Origin: JADHLJ01 sp038116915
GTDB lineage: Bacteria > Pseudomonadota > Alphaproteobacteria > Thalassobaculales > Thalassobaculaceae
DNA length: 64,000 bases
Direction: 5' to 3'
Assembly (NCBI GenBank): GCA_038116915.1
Contig: JAYOEU010000001.1
Coordinates: 1 to 64,000 of the forward strand
In this document: piece after piece, positions 1 to 7,572 of the stretch
Position numbering within the stretch: the stretch's first letter is position 1
Layout: every line of letters starts with the position of its first letter
The notes under the pieces: model-generated
The model's database searches: none
Seen by the model: only the letters and a program-made list of their open reading frames with translations
Told to the model about the DNA's origin: nothing
Translations under genes and position numbers: made by a program

Positions 1-402
1 CAGCGTGTCGGACGGCACTGTGATACGGCCGTCGTGTCCGTCGACGGCGATATCGTCCGCCGCCGCCCCGGCGGTTACGCGAAACGCGTCACCATCGTCG
101 TTCACCGCCGCCGAAAGTGATCGCAGAACCCCGTTTGCATACTCGCCATGGGTTCGCACGGCATATTTGAACAGGGTGATGGGACCGAGCCCGACACGCA
201 GCATGGTTGCCGCGTCGACGGTTTCGTTGCCGGCGGATCCCTTGATTCGGACCATGGTGAGGCCGAACCGGTCACCGTCGCGATAGGAATCGAATGCAAT
301 GACCCTGGATTGTTCCGCACCGCTGGTGGTGCCCGCCGCCATCGCCATGCCCGGAAACGAACACAGCACCAGTGCCGCAAATAGACATAGCCTCGGAAGC
401 AT
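1..402 (-). CDS. DUF6134 family secreted protein (partial, C-terminus off the window)
   Basis: The reading frame opens with ATG at 402 and stays open for 134 codons to the window edge, so the C-terminus is missing. The first roughly 22 residues form a signal peptide (MLPRLCLFAALVLCSFPGMAMA, hydrophobic, then AxA), so the product should be exported. The rest carries the pattern of the DUF6134 family: a short strand with SYRDG, then an 'R-x-x-G-x-x-x-N/V-x-x-A' repeat of beta strands, and a G-x-I/V-V/P stretch near the break. No enzymatic function is known for the family, and none is proposed. An inverted repeat lies upstream at 423-450. Confidence in the gene is good and in the family name moderate. 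Confidence 0.6.
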   Translation of the reverse strand, partial: MLPRLCLFAALVLCSFPGMAMAAGTTSGAEQSRVIAFDSYRDGDRFGLTMVRIKGSAGNETVDAATMLRVGLGPITLFKYAVRTHGEYANGVLRSLSAAVNDDGDAFRVTAGAAADDIAVDGHDGRITVPSDTL

Positions 403-422
403 CGCTCGTCCTTCGGCTCGCA

Positions 423-450
423 CGTCTCGAATTGTCTCGAATTTGAGACG
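423..450. promoter_or_regulatory. Inverted repeat upstream of the DUF6134 gene
   Basis: CGTCTC at 423-428 is matched by GAGACG at 445-450. The interior holds a second TCTCGAATT-like unit, giving a nested palindrome 21 bp upstream of the start at 402. It could be an operator or a 5' UTR hairpin; nothing in the sequence decides between them. Confidence 0.25.
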
Positions 451-533
451 GATTGACGATATCAGATCCTGTCCGAAGGGTGAAAGGATGAATTCGCCGG
501 CTCCGTCCAGTCAAAGACGGTGGGTTGGTCAGA

Positions 534-2336
534 TTACGGGCGTGTGAATGGGTCCGTGTCCACCAGCCCTTCCTCAATCGCCTTGATCTGTAGGGCCATG
601 TATTTCGAGTAGATGCGGGCCTGGGTCAGGCTTCCGGCGATGAACCAGATGCCGTGCCTGGGCGTGCGCTTGAACATGTTCGACAACTCGCCGTCCTGGT
701 CCTCGCCCCAGATCTGGCCGATTTCAGCCGCGACGTCCTCGCCCAGCGCTCGGCGCACCAATTCGCCCTGCGGGTAGTAGCCGGTGGCGAGAACGATGAC
801 GTCGGCGGGGACAATGGTCCCATCGGTCAACAGCGCTCCCTCGGGGCAATAGCGCTCAATCCGCTCGTTCTGTAGCAAACCGATCTTGCCCTTGATCATC
901 AGCTCGGAACTGCCGGCGTCCAGGTTGTAGCCACCGCCCCGGCGGCGGTATTTCATCTGGTGTCCGGTCTCGTCCTCGCCGATATCGAATTTGAAGCCGA
1001 TACCCTTGAGGCCCTCGATCATCTCCTTGTCGAGTTCCATCATGCGCTTGACGGCGGCCTTGTAGGCGGTGATCACCAGGGGCGGCGTGACGGCGGAGGC
1101 CAGCATGTCGCAATCCTCGATCGGCGGACCCTCGTCATAGAGCGCGTAGTTCAGCTTGGCCGAAGGCTCGATGGACACCACAGTGGTCGATCCGCGTTGA
1201 ACGATCGTGGTGTGGCATTTGAAGCTGTGCAGGTCGAGGGCGATGTCGTTGGCGCTTGATCCGGTGCCTATGACCAATGCCCGCTTGCCGGCGTAGGGCG
1301 CGCCGCTGTCGAAGCCCTCGGAATGAATGACCTCTCCCTTGAAACTGTCGAGACCGGGGATCTCCGGCTTCAACGGATAGCTGCTGACCCCGTTCGCGAA
1401 GACGATGTGGCGCGGACGCAGGATCCGTTCAGTCCCGTCCTCCCGCCGGAGGGTGGCGATCCAGCATTTGGCCTTCTCGTCCCATCGGCCCTTGGTGAAT
1501 TCGGTGTTCGTCCAGTGATTGATCTCCATGACCTGGGCATAGACCTCGAACCACAGCCCGAGCATGTCCTTCGGGATGTAGTTTGGCCAGGTCGGCGGGA
1601 AGGGCATATAGGGCAGATTGTTCACATGGATCGAGTTGTGCAGCGCCAGCGAATGGTACCGCTTTCGCCAACTGTCCCCGATCCTGGGCCATTTCTCGAC
1701 GACCAGCGTGTCGACCCCCACCTGGTTCAGCCGCGCGGCGATCGACAGCCCCGCCTGGGCGCCGCCGACCACCAGCACGGTCGGGTCGCGCTCTTCATAG
1801 GCCTCGGCCTTGCGGCGCACATCTTCCCAGTTGTCGCCGCCGAAGTTGCGCGAAAAGGCGGCGCCGGTGGGGCGGTTTGCGCCGGTCTTCTCCTCCGAGC
1901 CTCTCAGCTCCTCGAGAGCGCTGGAAAAAACCCACGCCTTGTAGTTTCCATCCGCGTCCCGGGCGAGGCGCACGACGCCCTCGGCGACCCCGACCGCCGT
2001 CCGGCACCGCCAGATCGCCTCGATACAGTCGCGGCCGAGCCTTTTGACGGCTCTCGGCGGTGTTCGCGTCGGGCTGATTTCGAAGTTCCGGGCTTGGACC
2101 GCGGATTGCCGGGCGACCAGGCCGCCGGCGATCGCCTCGGCGCCGACGCAAGGGGTGATATGCCAGGTGAAGGCCAAAAGGTCGCGCCAGTTGCCGTCGG
2201 GCTCGAACAGGGTGGCGACACCGTCGGCGTCGCATCGTGAGAGCACCGCCTCGAAATCCTGAAGCCATGCGGTTACGATCTCGTCCGGCTCTGCGTCACT
2301 TTTCGATGGGATGCGCGAGCGGTCCACGTAATTCAT
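534..2336 (-). CDS. Flavin-containing monooxygenase with NTF2/SnoaL-like N-terminal domain
   Basis: The 600-residue product is an FAD/NADPH-dependent oxygenase. Residues about 20-150 look like a SnoaL/NTF2-type cone domain. The FAD-binding Rossmann motif follows at about 186-215 (VLVVGGAQAGLS, ending in an acidic residue VVEK). The FMO-like signature FKGEVIHSEGF lies at about 332-342, and the NADPH-binding GTGSSANDIA motif at about 357-366. ATGYYP near residue 520 is the usual second FMO/BVMO motif. Family members oxygenate soft nucleophiles or ketones; the substrate here is unknown. It differs from the classical BVMO signature because the final W-P/D is absent. The gene stands alone, divergent from the STAS gene. 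Confidence 0.85.
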   Translation of the reverse strand: MNYVDRSRIPSKSDAEPDEIVTAWLQDFEAVLSRCDADGVATLFEPDGNWRDLLAFTWHITPCVGAEAIAGGLVARQSAVQARNFEISPTRTPPRAVKRLGRDCIEAIWRCRTAVGVAEGVVRLARDADGNYKAWVFSSALEELRGSEEKTGANRPTGAAFSRNFGGDNWEDVRRKAEAYEERDPTVLVVGGAQAGLSIAARLNQVGVDTLVVEKWPRIGDSWRKRYHSLALHNSIHVNNLPYMPFPPTWPNYIPKDMLGLWFEVYAQVMEINHWTNTEFTKGRWDEKAKCWIATLRREDGTERILRPRHIVFANGVSSYPLKPEIPGLDSFKGEVIHSEGFDSGAPYAGKRALVIGTGSSANDIALDLHSFKCHTTIVQRGSTTVVSIEPSAKLNYALYDEGPPIEDCDMLASAVTPPLVITAYKAAVKRMMELDKEMIEGLKGIGFKFDIGEDETGHQMKYRRRGGGYNLDAGSSELMIKGKIGLLQNERIERYCPEGALLTDGTIVPADVIVLATGYYPQGELVRRALGEDVAAEIGQIWGEDQDGELSNMFKRTPRHGIWFIAGSLTQARIYSKYMALQIKAIEEGLVDTDPFTRP

Positions 2337-2488
2337 GGCTGAATCCAGTTTTCTACGGTCGATACCGCATCATAGTTCAAGGACCCTGGCGGTTGAACCG
2401 TTTGCTGCGATCTTCGGGTTTGCCGCGCGTGTTCAGCATGAACCGGATCGGACGGTTCGTCATTGGATCGGCGTGATCGTCTCGACGG

Positions 2489-2516
2489 TTGCGCCGTTGC
2501 GGCGTGGTGCTAGTGT
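2489..2516 (+). promoter_or_regulatory. Candidate sigma-70-like promoter for the STAS gene
   Basis: TTGCGC at 2489-2494 and TAGTGT at 2511-2516 are separated by 16 bp and lie 27 bp upstream of the STAS start at 2544. This is a weak match in GC-rich DNA, read by eye only. Confidence 0.25.
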
Positions 2517-2543
2517 TTCAATGCGGCAGTCAGGGGGAAAGCG

Positions 2544-2882
2544 ATGGATTGGAGAAGCGAAGATCGCGGCAACGCCATTGTCGCCGCTCCAGTTGGGGCT
2601 GTTGACCATGACAGCGCGGAAGATTTTGAGAAAAATCTGACTGCGGCAATGCGTCAGGCGGCTGCGGCGGGTACGCCGTTGGTGGTTGATCTCGGCGGAG
2701 TGGAGTACATGTCCAGTGTCGGCCTGCGGGCTCTGATGCGGGTTGCCAAGGAAGCGAAGACCGGCTCGGTCCGGGTCGCCGTGGCCAACCTGAATGAAAC
2801 GATGCTCGAAATTTTCCAGATCAGCCGTTTCGACAAGATTTTTCCGGTCCACACCAGCGTGGACGCGGCGGTGGCGGGATAG
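2544..2882 (+). CDS. STAS-domain anti-anti-sigma-like protein
   Basis: This is a 112-residue single STAS domain of SpoIIAA/RsbV size. The conserved loop carrying the phosphorylatable serine is visible at residues 50-61 (DLGGVEYMSSVGLR), with Ser57/Ser58 the likely switch residue. Such proteins are phosphorylated by an RsbW-like kinase and dephosphorylated by a PP2C/SpoIIE phosphatase; both partner types are encoded nearby (7050-7505 and 3922-5985). A strong GGGGGAAAG ribosome binding site precedes the ATG. The MBL gene starts 17 bp downstream, so the two form an operon. The final target of the switch is not evident. Confidence 0.88.
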   Translation: MDWRSEDRGNAIVAAPVGAVDHDSAEDFEKNLTAAMRQAAAAGTPLVVDLGGVEYMSSVGLRALMRVAKEAKTGSVRVAVANLNETMLEIFQISRFDKIFPVHTSVDAAVAG

Positions 2883-2899
2883 TCCGGGGAGAAGGCACC

Positions 2900-3859
2900 A
2901 TGCTCGCGAGATTCTGGGGCACGCGAGGGTCGCTTCCGACACCGGTCACCTCGCCCGAAATCAAGACCAAGCTCGTGGACGCGCTCCTGGCCGCGAACGG
3001 CAGGCGTTTCGCGGACGCTGATGAGGCGCGCGGGTTTGTCGAAAGTGAGCTCGATTTCGCGGTCAGCCATACCTATGGCGGCGACAGTTCCTGCGTCGAG
3101 CTTGATCTCGGCGAGGGTGAGTTCATGGTTCTCGACATGGGCTCCGGTCTGCGCCGCCTCGGGATCGATGCTCTACGGCGGTTCGGCGAGGGCAGGGCGA
3201 AAACCTTCAACATCTTCATGTCGCATCTGCATTGGGACCACATCATGGGGTTCCCGTTCTTCACCCCGGCCTTTATTCCGGGAGTGAAACTCAATTTCTT
3301 CGGCGGCCATGACCAGATCGAACAGGCGCTGAGGCGGCAGCAGGAGAAGATCTCCTTTCCGGTGCCGCTGGACTTCATGAATGCCGAACGGACATTCACT
3401 GCCCTGACCTGCGGCGTGACTCAAGAGATCAACGGCTGCCGGATTGAGCTTATCAAGCAGTACCACGATAACGACTCCTATGGTTACCGGATCGAGCAGA
3501 ACGGCAAGATCCTGGTCTACAGCACCGATTCCGAACACAAGGGCGATGATGCGGCGGCGGAGGACGCTTTTGTCGAGTTCTTCCGGGACGCAGATCTGGT
3601 GATCTTCGACACCATGTATTCATTGGGGGACAGCATCACCATGAAAGCGGATTGGGGCCATTCCAGTGGCATGATCGCCGTCGATCTGTGTCACCGGGCG
3701 GGTGCCAAGCGCCTGGCGATGTTTCATCATGACCCGCTCTACGACGATAAGACCCTGGACGGGTTGCTGGACGAAACCAGACGGTACGAGGCGCTGATGC
3801 GCCGGGACCATGCGCTGGAAATCCTCTGCGCCTCCGACGGGCTTGAGATCAGCCTCTGA
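2900..3859 (+). CDS. MBL-fold metallo-hydrolase (GTRGSLP type)
   Basis: A 319-residue metallo-beta-lactamase-fold enzyme. The N-terminus reads RFWGTRGSLPTP, typical of a family of MBL hydrolases related to phosphodiesterases. The metal-binding signature HLHWDH is at residues 109-114. Further candidate ligands are the D in YSTDSEH near 210 and the H in MFHHDP near 275. An insertion of about 35 residues separates the GTRGS strand from the usual YGGxSSCVE motif at 59-66. The gene sits between a STAS protein and a CHASE2-SpoIIE phosphatase, so it may be the output or a nucleotide-processing step of that circuit. This is inference; the substrate is unknown. Confidence 0.82.
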   Translation: MLARFWGTRGSLPTPVTSPEIKTKLVDALLAANGRRFADADEARGFVESELDFAVSHTYGGDSSCVELDLGEGEFMVLDMGSGLRRLGIDALRRFGEGRAKTFNIFMSHLHWDHIMGFPFFTPAFIPGVKLNFFGGHDQIEQALRRQQEKISFPVPLDFMNAERTFTALTCGVTQEINGCRIELIKQYHDNDSYGYRIEQNGKILVYSTDSEHKGDDAAAEDAFVEFFRDADLVIFDTMYSLGDSITMKADWGHSSGMIAVDLCHRAGAKRLAMFHHDPLYDDKTLDGLLDETRRYEALMRRDHALEILCASDGLEISL

Positions 3860-3921
3860 CGTGCAGGCACGGGGCGACGACCGGCGAGGCTACCGGCGAA
3901 GCTCTCGGGACAGGCGGAACC

Positions 3922-5985
3922 ATGCGGGTCCGGCTGATCGGGTTCGGCGCGGGCTGTCTGGTCCTGCTTCTGCTGGTGTTGATCGATTTTTCGAGACCGC
4001 GCGAACTGGTCTTCGATTTCTATCAACGCCTGCTGCCCCGGCAGGTCGAAACAAGCCCGGCTCTCGTGGTTGAAATCGATGAGATCAGCCTGGCTGAAAT
4101 CGGCCCCTGGCCCTGGCCGCGGTCGTATCTCGCGGGGCTGACCCGCCGGCTCGCCGAGGCTGGGGCCCTGGCGATCGGGTTCGACATGATCTTCCCGGAG
4201 GCGGACCGGTATGGACCCGCGCGGTTGGCGGAGCTTTACGAGGAGCAGGACCCGGAATTGGCGGCCCGGTTGCGGGACCTTCGCGACCCCGACGAGGATT
4301 TTCGCGACGCCATCAGCCGCGCTCCCGTGGTGCTGAGCCGGGCGGGCATCGCGGCCTCGGAACAGGGTATTGCCGTCGATCCCGATGACCTCCTCATTCT
4401 GGCCGAGTTTTCCGCTGAAAATCCGAAGACGGTGCCGGAGTTTGCGGGCGTTGCCGGAAATATCGACAGGCTCGACGGCGCGGCCGCGGGTCTGGCGGCG
4501 ATCAACGGACCGCCGGACCCGGACGGGGTGATCCGGCGGCTTCCCATGGTCGTGCGCATCGGCAATCAGCTTACGCCGGCTCTTTCGGTCGAATTGCTGC
4601 GGGTGGCGACGCGAACCGATGTGATCTCGCTTGCGGGCGTGAACAGTGCCCTGCGGGCGATCACCATCGCCGACCGGACAGTGCCCACCGAAGCGGATGG
4701 CGGGATTCGCCCGCACTTCTCTCTCCCGTATAAGCTGCGAGCCGTCTCCGCCGCCGATGTCCTGCTCGGGCGCGTGCCGGAGGGGCTCTTCGAGCGAAAG
4801 ATCGTCATCGTCGGTCTTGCCTCGATCGGCTTGGAGGATGTGGTCGCGACACCGGTGATCTCGAAGACCTATGGCTCGGACCTGCATGCCCAGGCGATCG
4901 AAACCATCCTTGCGGGATCGTGGCTGAACCGGCCTCACGATATGGCGCGGATCGAGATCGTTATCGCCATGGCCTTGGCCGCGCTCGCCATCCTGGTCCT
5001 GCCGGCAATGAGAGCCAGCCGCGCGGTCATGTGTTTCGGCGGCATGGCCGTGCTGACCGCGGGCGCGAGCTACGCGGCGTTTGCGTTCTGGCGTCTCCTG
5101 ATTGATCCGGTCGTGCCGCTCGCGGGGGGCGGGATCCCGACTCTCGTTTGCCTCGCCGTGGTTTTGGTTGAAACCGATAGGCATCGCCGCCGCCTGCGCC
5201 ATTCGCTCGCGGAGGCGCGGGTCTGGGCGGCCCGGATCGACGGCGAACTGGCGGCCGCGAAGGAGATCCAGCTCGGCATGCTGCCCGGCGCAGAGATGCT
5301 TGCGGGCTTTCCCGGACGGGTCGACGTGCAAGCCATCCTGGAGCCGGCGCGCGGTGTCGGCGGCGACCTTTACGACGCCTTCATGCTTGATGACCGCCGG
5401 CTGTATTTCATGGTCGGCGACGTCACCGGCAAGGGCGTGCCCGCGTCGCTGTTCATGGCTTTGGCCAAGGCGCTCTCGAAAAGCGTGGTGCTGCGGGACG
5501 GCGGTGATCTGGGTTCTGTTGTGATGACCGCCAATGAGGAGATTTCACGCGAGAACACGGCCGAGTTCTTCGTCACGGCGCTGCTGGGGATACTTGATAT
5601 CGAAACCGGCGCCCTCGACTTGTGCAACGCGGGCCACGAGAATCCCCTGGTCGTTGGCGCCGACGGTTCGCTCCGGACCATTGCAATGGACGGAGGACCG
5701 CCCTTGTGCGCGTTCGAGGGGTTTCCGTATCCGGTCGAACCGCTGGTGCTGGCGCCAGGCGAAACTCTCGTGATCATCACCGACGGAGTGACCGAGGCCC
5801 GGGCGCCGGGCGGCGCGTTGTTCGGCCATGAAAATCTGCTGGACTGTCTCTCCCGCGCCGCGCGCCGAAAGATAATCGAAGCCCTGGTCACGGCTGTGCG
5901 TGGTTTTGAAGCGGGCGCGGAAGCGACTGACGACCTGACGGTCCTGACGGTATGCTATCGGGGCGATGCGGCTAACGGACCGTGA
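3922..5985 (+). CDS. CHASE2-domain membrane sensor fused to SpoIIE/PP2C phosphatase
   Basis: The 687-residue protein begins with a transmembrane helix (residues 7-22). An extracytoplasmic CHASE2 domain follows (about 30-330, with the typical VEIDEISLAEIGPWPWPRS stretch), then three further membrane helices (about 340-420), a short coiled linker, and a cytoplasmic PP2C/SpoIIE phosphatase (about 450-680). GGDLYD, GDVTGKGVPASL and ITDGVTEA are the metal-binding and catalytic motifs. The expected job is to dephosphorylate a phospho-STAS protein in response to a periplasmic signal. CHASE2 is more often joined to adenylate cyclases or kinases. The stop codon overlaps the convergent OmpA-lipoprotein gene by 14 bp, suggesting long co-residence. 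Confidence 0.9.
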   Translation: MRVRLIGFGAGCLVLLLLVLIDFSRPRELVFDFYQRLLPRQVETSPALVVEIDEISLAEIGPWPWPRSYLAGLTRRLAEAGALAIGFDMIFPEADRYGPARLAELYEEQDPELAARLRDLRDPDEDFRDAISRAPVVLSRAGIAASEQGIAVDPDDLLILAEFSAENPKTVPEFAGVAGNIDRLDGAAAGLAAINGPPDPDGVIRRLPMVVRIGNQLTPALSVELLRVATRTDVISLAGVNSALRAITIADRTVPTEADGGIRPHFSLPYKLRAVSAADVLLGRVPEGLFERKIVIVGLASIGLEDVVATPVISKTYGSDLHAQAIETILAGSWLNRPHDMARIEIVIAMALAALAILVLPAMRASRAVMCFGGMAVLTAGASYAAFAFWRLLIDPVVPLAGGGIPTLVCLAVVLVETDRHRRRLRHSLAEARVWAARIDGELAAAKEIQLGMLPGAEMLAGFPGRVDVQAILEPARGVGGDLYDAFMLDDRRLYFMVGDVTGKGVPASLFMALAKALSKSVVLRDGGDLGSVVMTANEEISRENTAEFFVTALLGILDIETGALDLCNAGHENPLVVGADGSLRTIAMDGGPPLCAFEGFPYPVEPLVLAPGETLVIITDGVTEARAPGGALFGHENLLDCLSRAARRKIIEALVTAVRGFEAGAEATDDLTVLTVCYRGDAANGP

Positions 5986-6568
5986 CCTCCACCCGTCGGT
6001 TGCGGGCATTCGACACGCCGTCTTCGGTCTGATCCAGCAGTTCCCGTTCTCCGCGCCCGACCGCCCGTACGAGCTCGGGAGCCAGTCCCCGTCCGATCAG
6101 CATCTCTCGGATGGCCTCGGCGCGCTTCAGCGACAACGCATCGTTCGAGGCTTGCGGCCCGACCGTATCCGTGTGCCCGGTTACCTGAACATCCGCGCCG
6201 GCCCGCTCGGCGGCATCCTTCAGAAGCGTCTGCAACGCGGCTTCGGAGGCGGGAACCAGCGTCGTCGTGCCTTCCGTGAAATACAGGACATAGGATGACG
6301 GCGCTTTCGGCAACGCGTCCAACAGGTCGCCGTCTTTCCGCCTCACGGTCTCGGCGTCGGTCGGCTTCGAGGCGATGGTCTCCCCGGACACCATTGCCTC
6401 CGTGTAGGCCGTGTCGATGACCGAAACCGTCCTGCCGGCCTTGCCGAGCACGGCGATGGCCCCGACGGCAGTTCCATCCTCGCCGGGGAGAAGCAGTACC
6501 CGGTCCTGCGGCGCGCAGGCGCCGGCGAGGCCGGCCAGAACAAGACAAACAAGGATTTTGCGTATCAT
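5972..6568 (-). CDS. OmpA-family lipoprotein
   Basis: A 198-residue lipoprotein. The signal peptide ends in the lipobox LAGAC with lipidated Cys18. The C-terminal half (about 90-198) is a peptidoglycan-binding OmpA-C domain with the TGHTDTVG motif, the SLKRAE helix and the closing NRRVEVTV strand. It probably anchors the outer membrane to the cell wall. The start overlaps the stop of the FecR gene by 4 bp, so the two are translationally coupled. OmpA-like and FecR-like partners next to CHASE2 proteins suggest a shared envelope-sensing unit. Confidence 0.9.
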   Translation of the reverse strand: MIRKILVCLVLAGLAGACAPQDRVLLLPGEDGTAVGAIAVLGKAGRTVSVIDTAYTEAMVSGETIASKPTDAETVRRKDGDLLDALPKAPSSYVLYFTEGTTTLVPASEAALQTLLKDAAERAGADVQVTGHTDTVGPQASNDALSLKRAEAIREMLIGRGLAPELVRAVGRGERELLDQTEDGVSNARNRRVEVTVR

Positions 6569-6999
6569 TGTCCGGCCTCGACGACGAACCGGGTCCCTCT
6601 GACGCCCAGAATGGATGTTGGGGTGCGGATTTGCATGGCGTCCGGTGATTGCTTGGCGATCTGTCCGGAGATCACCGCGAGCGAGCCCTTTTCCAATTTC
6701 GTGACGAACCCACCTTCATGCGTTGTCGGATTGAAGGTGAATTCCTCCAGATTGACCCGGCTGTTCGGGCCCGCCGAAAACCTGCTGTTGTCGATGAAGG
6801 TCACGCTGATCCGTCCATCCGGACCGGTCACGAGTATATCGTTCTGCTCCAGCGCCAAACCGCTATCCGCCGCCATGGCCGCGCCGGCGCGCTCCACCGT
6901 CGCGGTGCCTTTGGACTTCTTGATCCGGCCGATTTCCGCCTGAGCCAGGGCCGGAACAAGGATGATGAGGGCCGCGAGAGCGACAATCCGTTTGAGCAT
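6565..6999 (-). CDS. FecR-domain secreted protein
   Basis: 144 residues with a signal peptide (about 1-21, ending ALAQA). A FecR-type beta domain follows, with VERAGAAM..., LEQNDILVTGPDGRISVTFIDNSRFSAGPNS and the closing TPTSILGVRGTRFVVE motif. Unlike the classical iron regulator FecR it lacks a cytoplasmic N-terminus and a TonB-linked sensor, so it is a stand-alone periplasmic FecR domain. It is first gene of a two-gene operon with the OmpA lipoprotein. A 50-bp AT-rich divergent spacer separates it from the kinase-like gene at 7050. Confidence 0.85.
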   Translation of the reverse strand: MLKRIVALAALIILVPALAQAEIGRIKKSKGTATVERAGAAMAADSGLALEQNDILVTGPDGRISVTFIDNSRFSAGPNSRVNLEEFTFNPTTHEGGFVTKLEKGSLAVISGQIAKQSPDAMQIRTPTSILGVRGTRFVVEAGQ

Positions 7000-7049
7000 C
7001 GATCGAACTTTTTAGATATTAATCCGGACGTATGAACTATTTATAGCGA
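7000..7049. promoter_or_regulatory. AT-rich divergent promoter region between the FecR-domain and anti-sigma-like genes
   Basis: Fifty bases rich in A/T (TTTTTAGATATTAATC, CTATTTATAG) lie between two divergent starts in an otherwise GC-rich window. This is the only place for promoters of both genes. No consensus boxes with good spacing were assigned, and there is no clear Shine-Dalgarno before the ATG at 7050. Confidence 0.4.
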
Positions 7050-7505
7050 ATGCCTCCTGACCATAAAACAGAATCCGCCGTGTCGCTCAAGCACGCCGTT
7101 CCCGCGAGCCGTCAAGGGGTGTCGCGGGCCCTGGAACTGGTCCGGGATTTCGCGGACAAAGCGGTGCCGCACCGGACCGACCGGGTTCGGCTGCTGCTGG
7201 TCGCCGAGGAATTGCTGCTGAACGTGGTTGCCCACGGAGCGGCGCCGTCCGACAGCAGGCTTGAATTGGAAATCCATGTTCGCGGCGTGGTGCTGGAGAT
7301 CCGCCTTGCCGACAGCGGCACACAGTTTGATCCGCGCCGCGATGTTCCCGCCGTCCCGCGCGAGGAGGCACTCGCGGACGGGTTCGAGGGCGGGGCCGGA
7401 TGGCCGATGATCCTGGAGTGGTGCGAGATCGGCGCCTATGAACGGGTTGATGACCGCAACCGGCTGCTGCTGTTGTTCAACCTTGCGGGCGGGCGTGGTG
7501 AGTAG
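7050..7505 (+). CDS. RsbW/SpoIIAB-like histidine-kinase-fold ATPase (anti-sigma or STAS kinase)
   Basis: The 151-residue protein is a single GHKL ATPase domain. The N box is EELLLNVVAHG (residues 53-63), the G1 box LADSGTQFDPR (87-96), and the G2-like box GGAGWPMI (114-121). There is no DHp histidine, so it is of the serine-kinase type that phosphorylates STAS proteins and can sequester a sigma factor or other target. Together with the STAS protein at 2544 and the SpoIIE phosphatase at 3922 it completes the three parts of a partner switch. No ribosome binding site is obvious; a GTG at 7080 is an alternative start. Confidence 0.85.
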   Translation: MPPDHKTESAVSLKHAVPASRQGVSRALELVRDFADKAVPHRTDRVRLLLVAEELLLNVVAHGAAPSDSRLELEIHVRGVVLEIRLADSGTQFDPRRDVPAVPREEALADGFEGGAGWPMILEWCEIGAYERVDDRNRLLLLFNLAGGRGE

Positions 7506-7572
7506 GTGACGTCTCGGTCAAGGCGTTGTAAAACCGCATGCCCCGCCGTCTCTTGCATCATGGAGCGTCCGA

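Noticed and set aside
3739..5331. A 530-codon open frame on the minus strand opposite the CHASE2-SpoIIE gene
   Set aside because: Composition is rich in R, H, D and G with no domain; it mirrors the codon bias of the plus-strand gene, which has clear motifs throughout.
2544..7505. Signalling block as an antiphage or cyclic-nucleotide defence system
   Set aside because: There is no nucleotidyltransferase, effector nuclease or pore protein; parts fit partner switching better.
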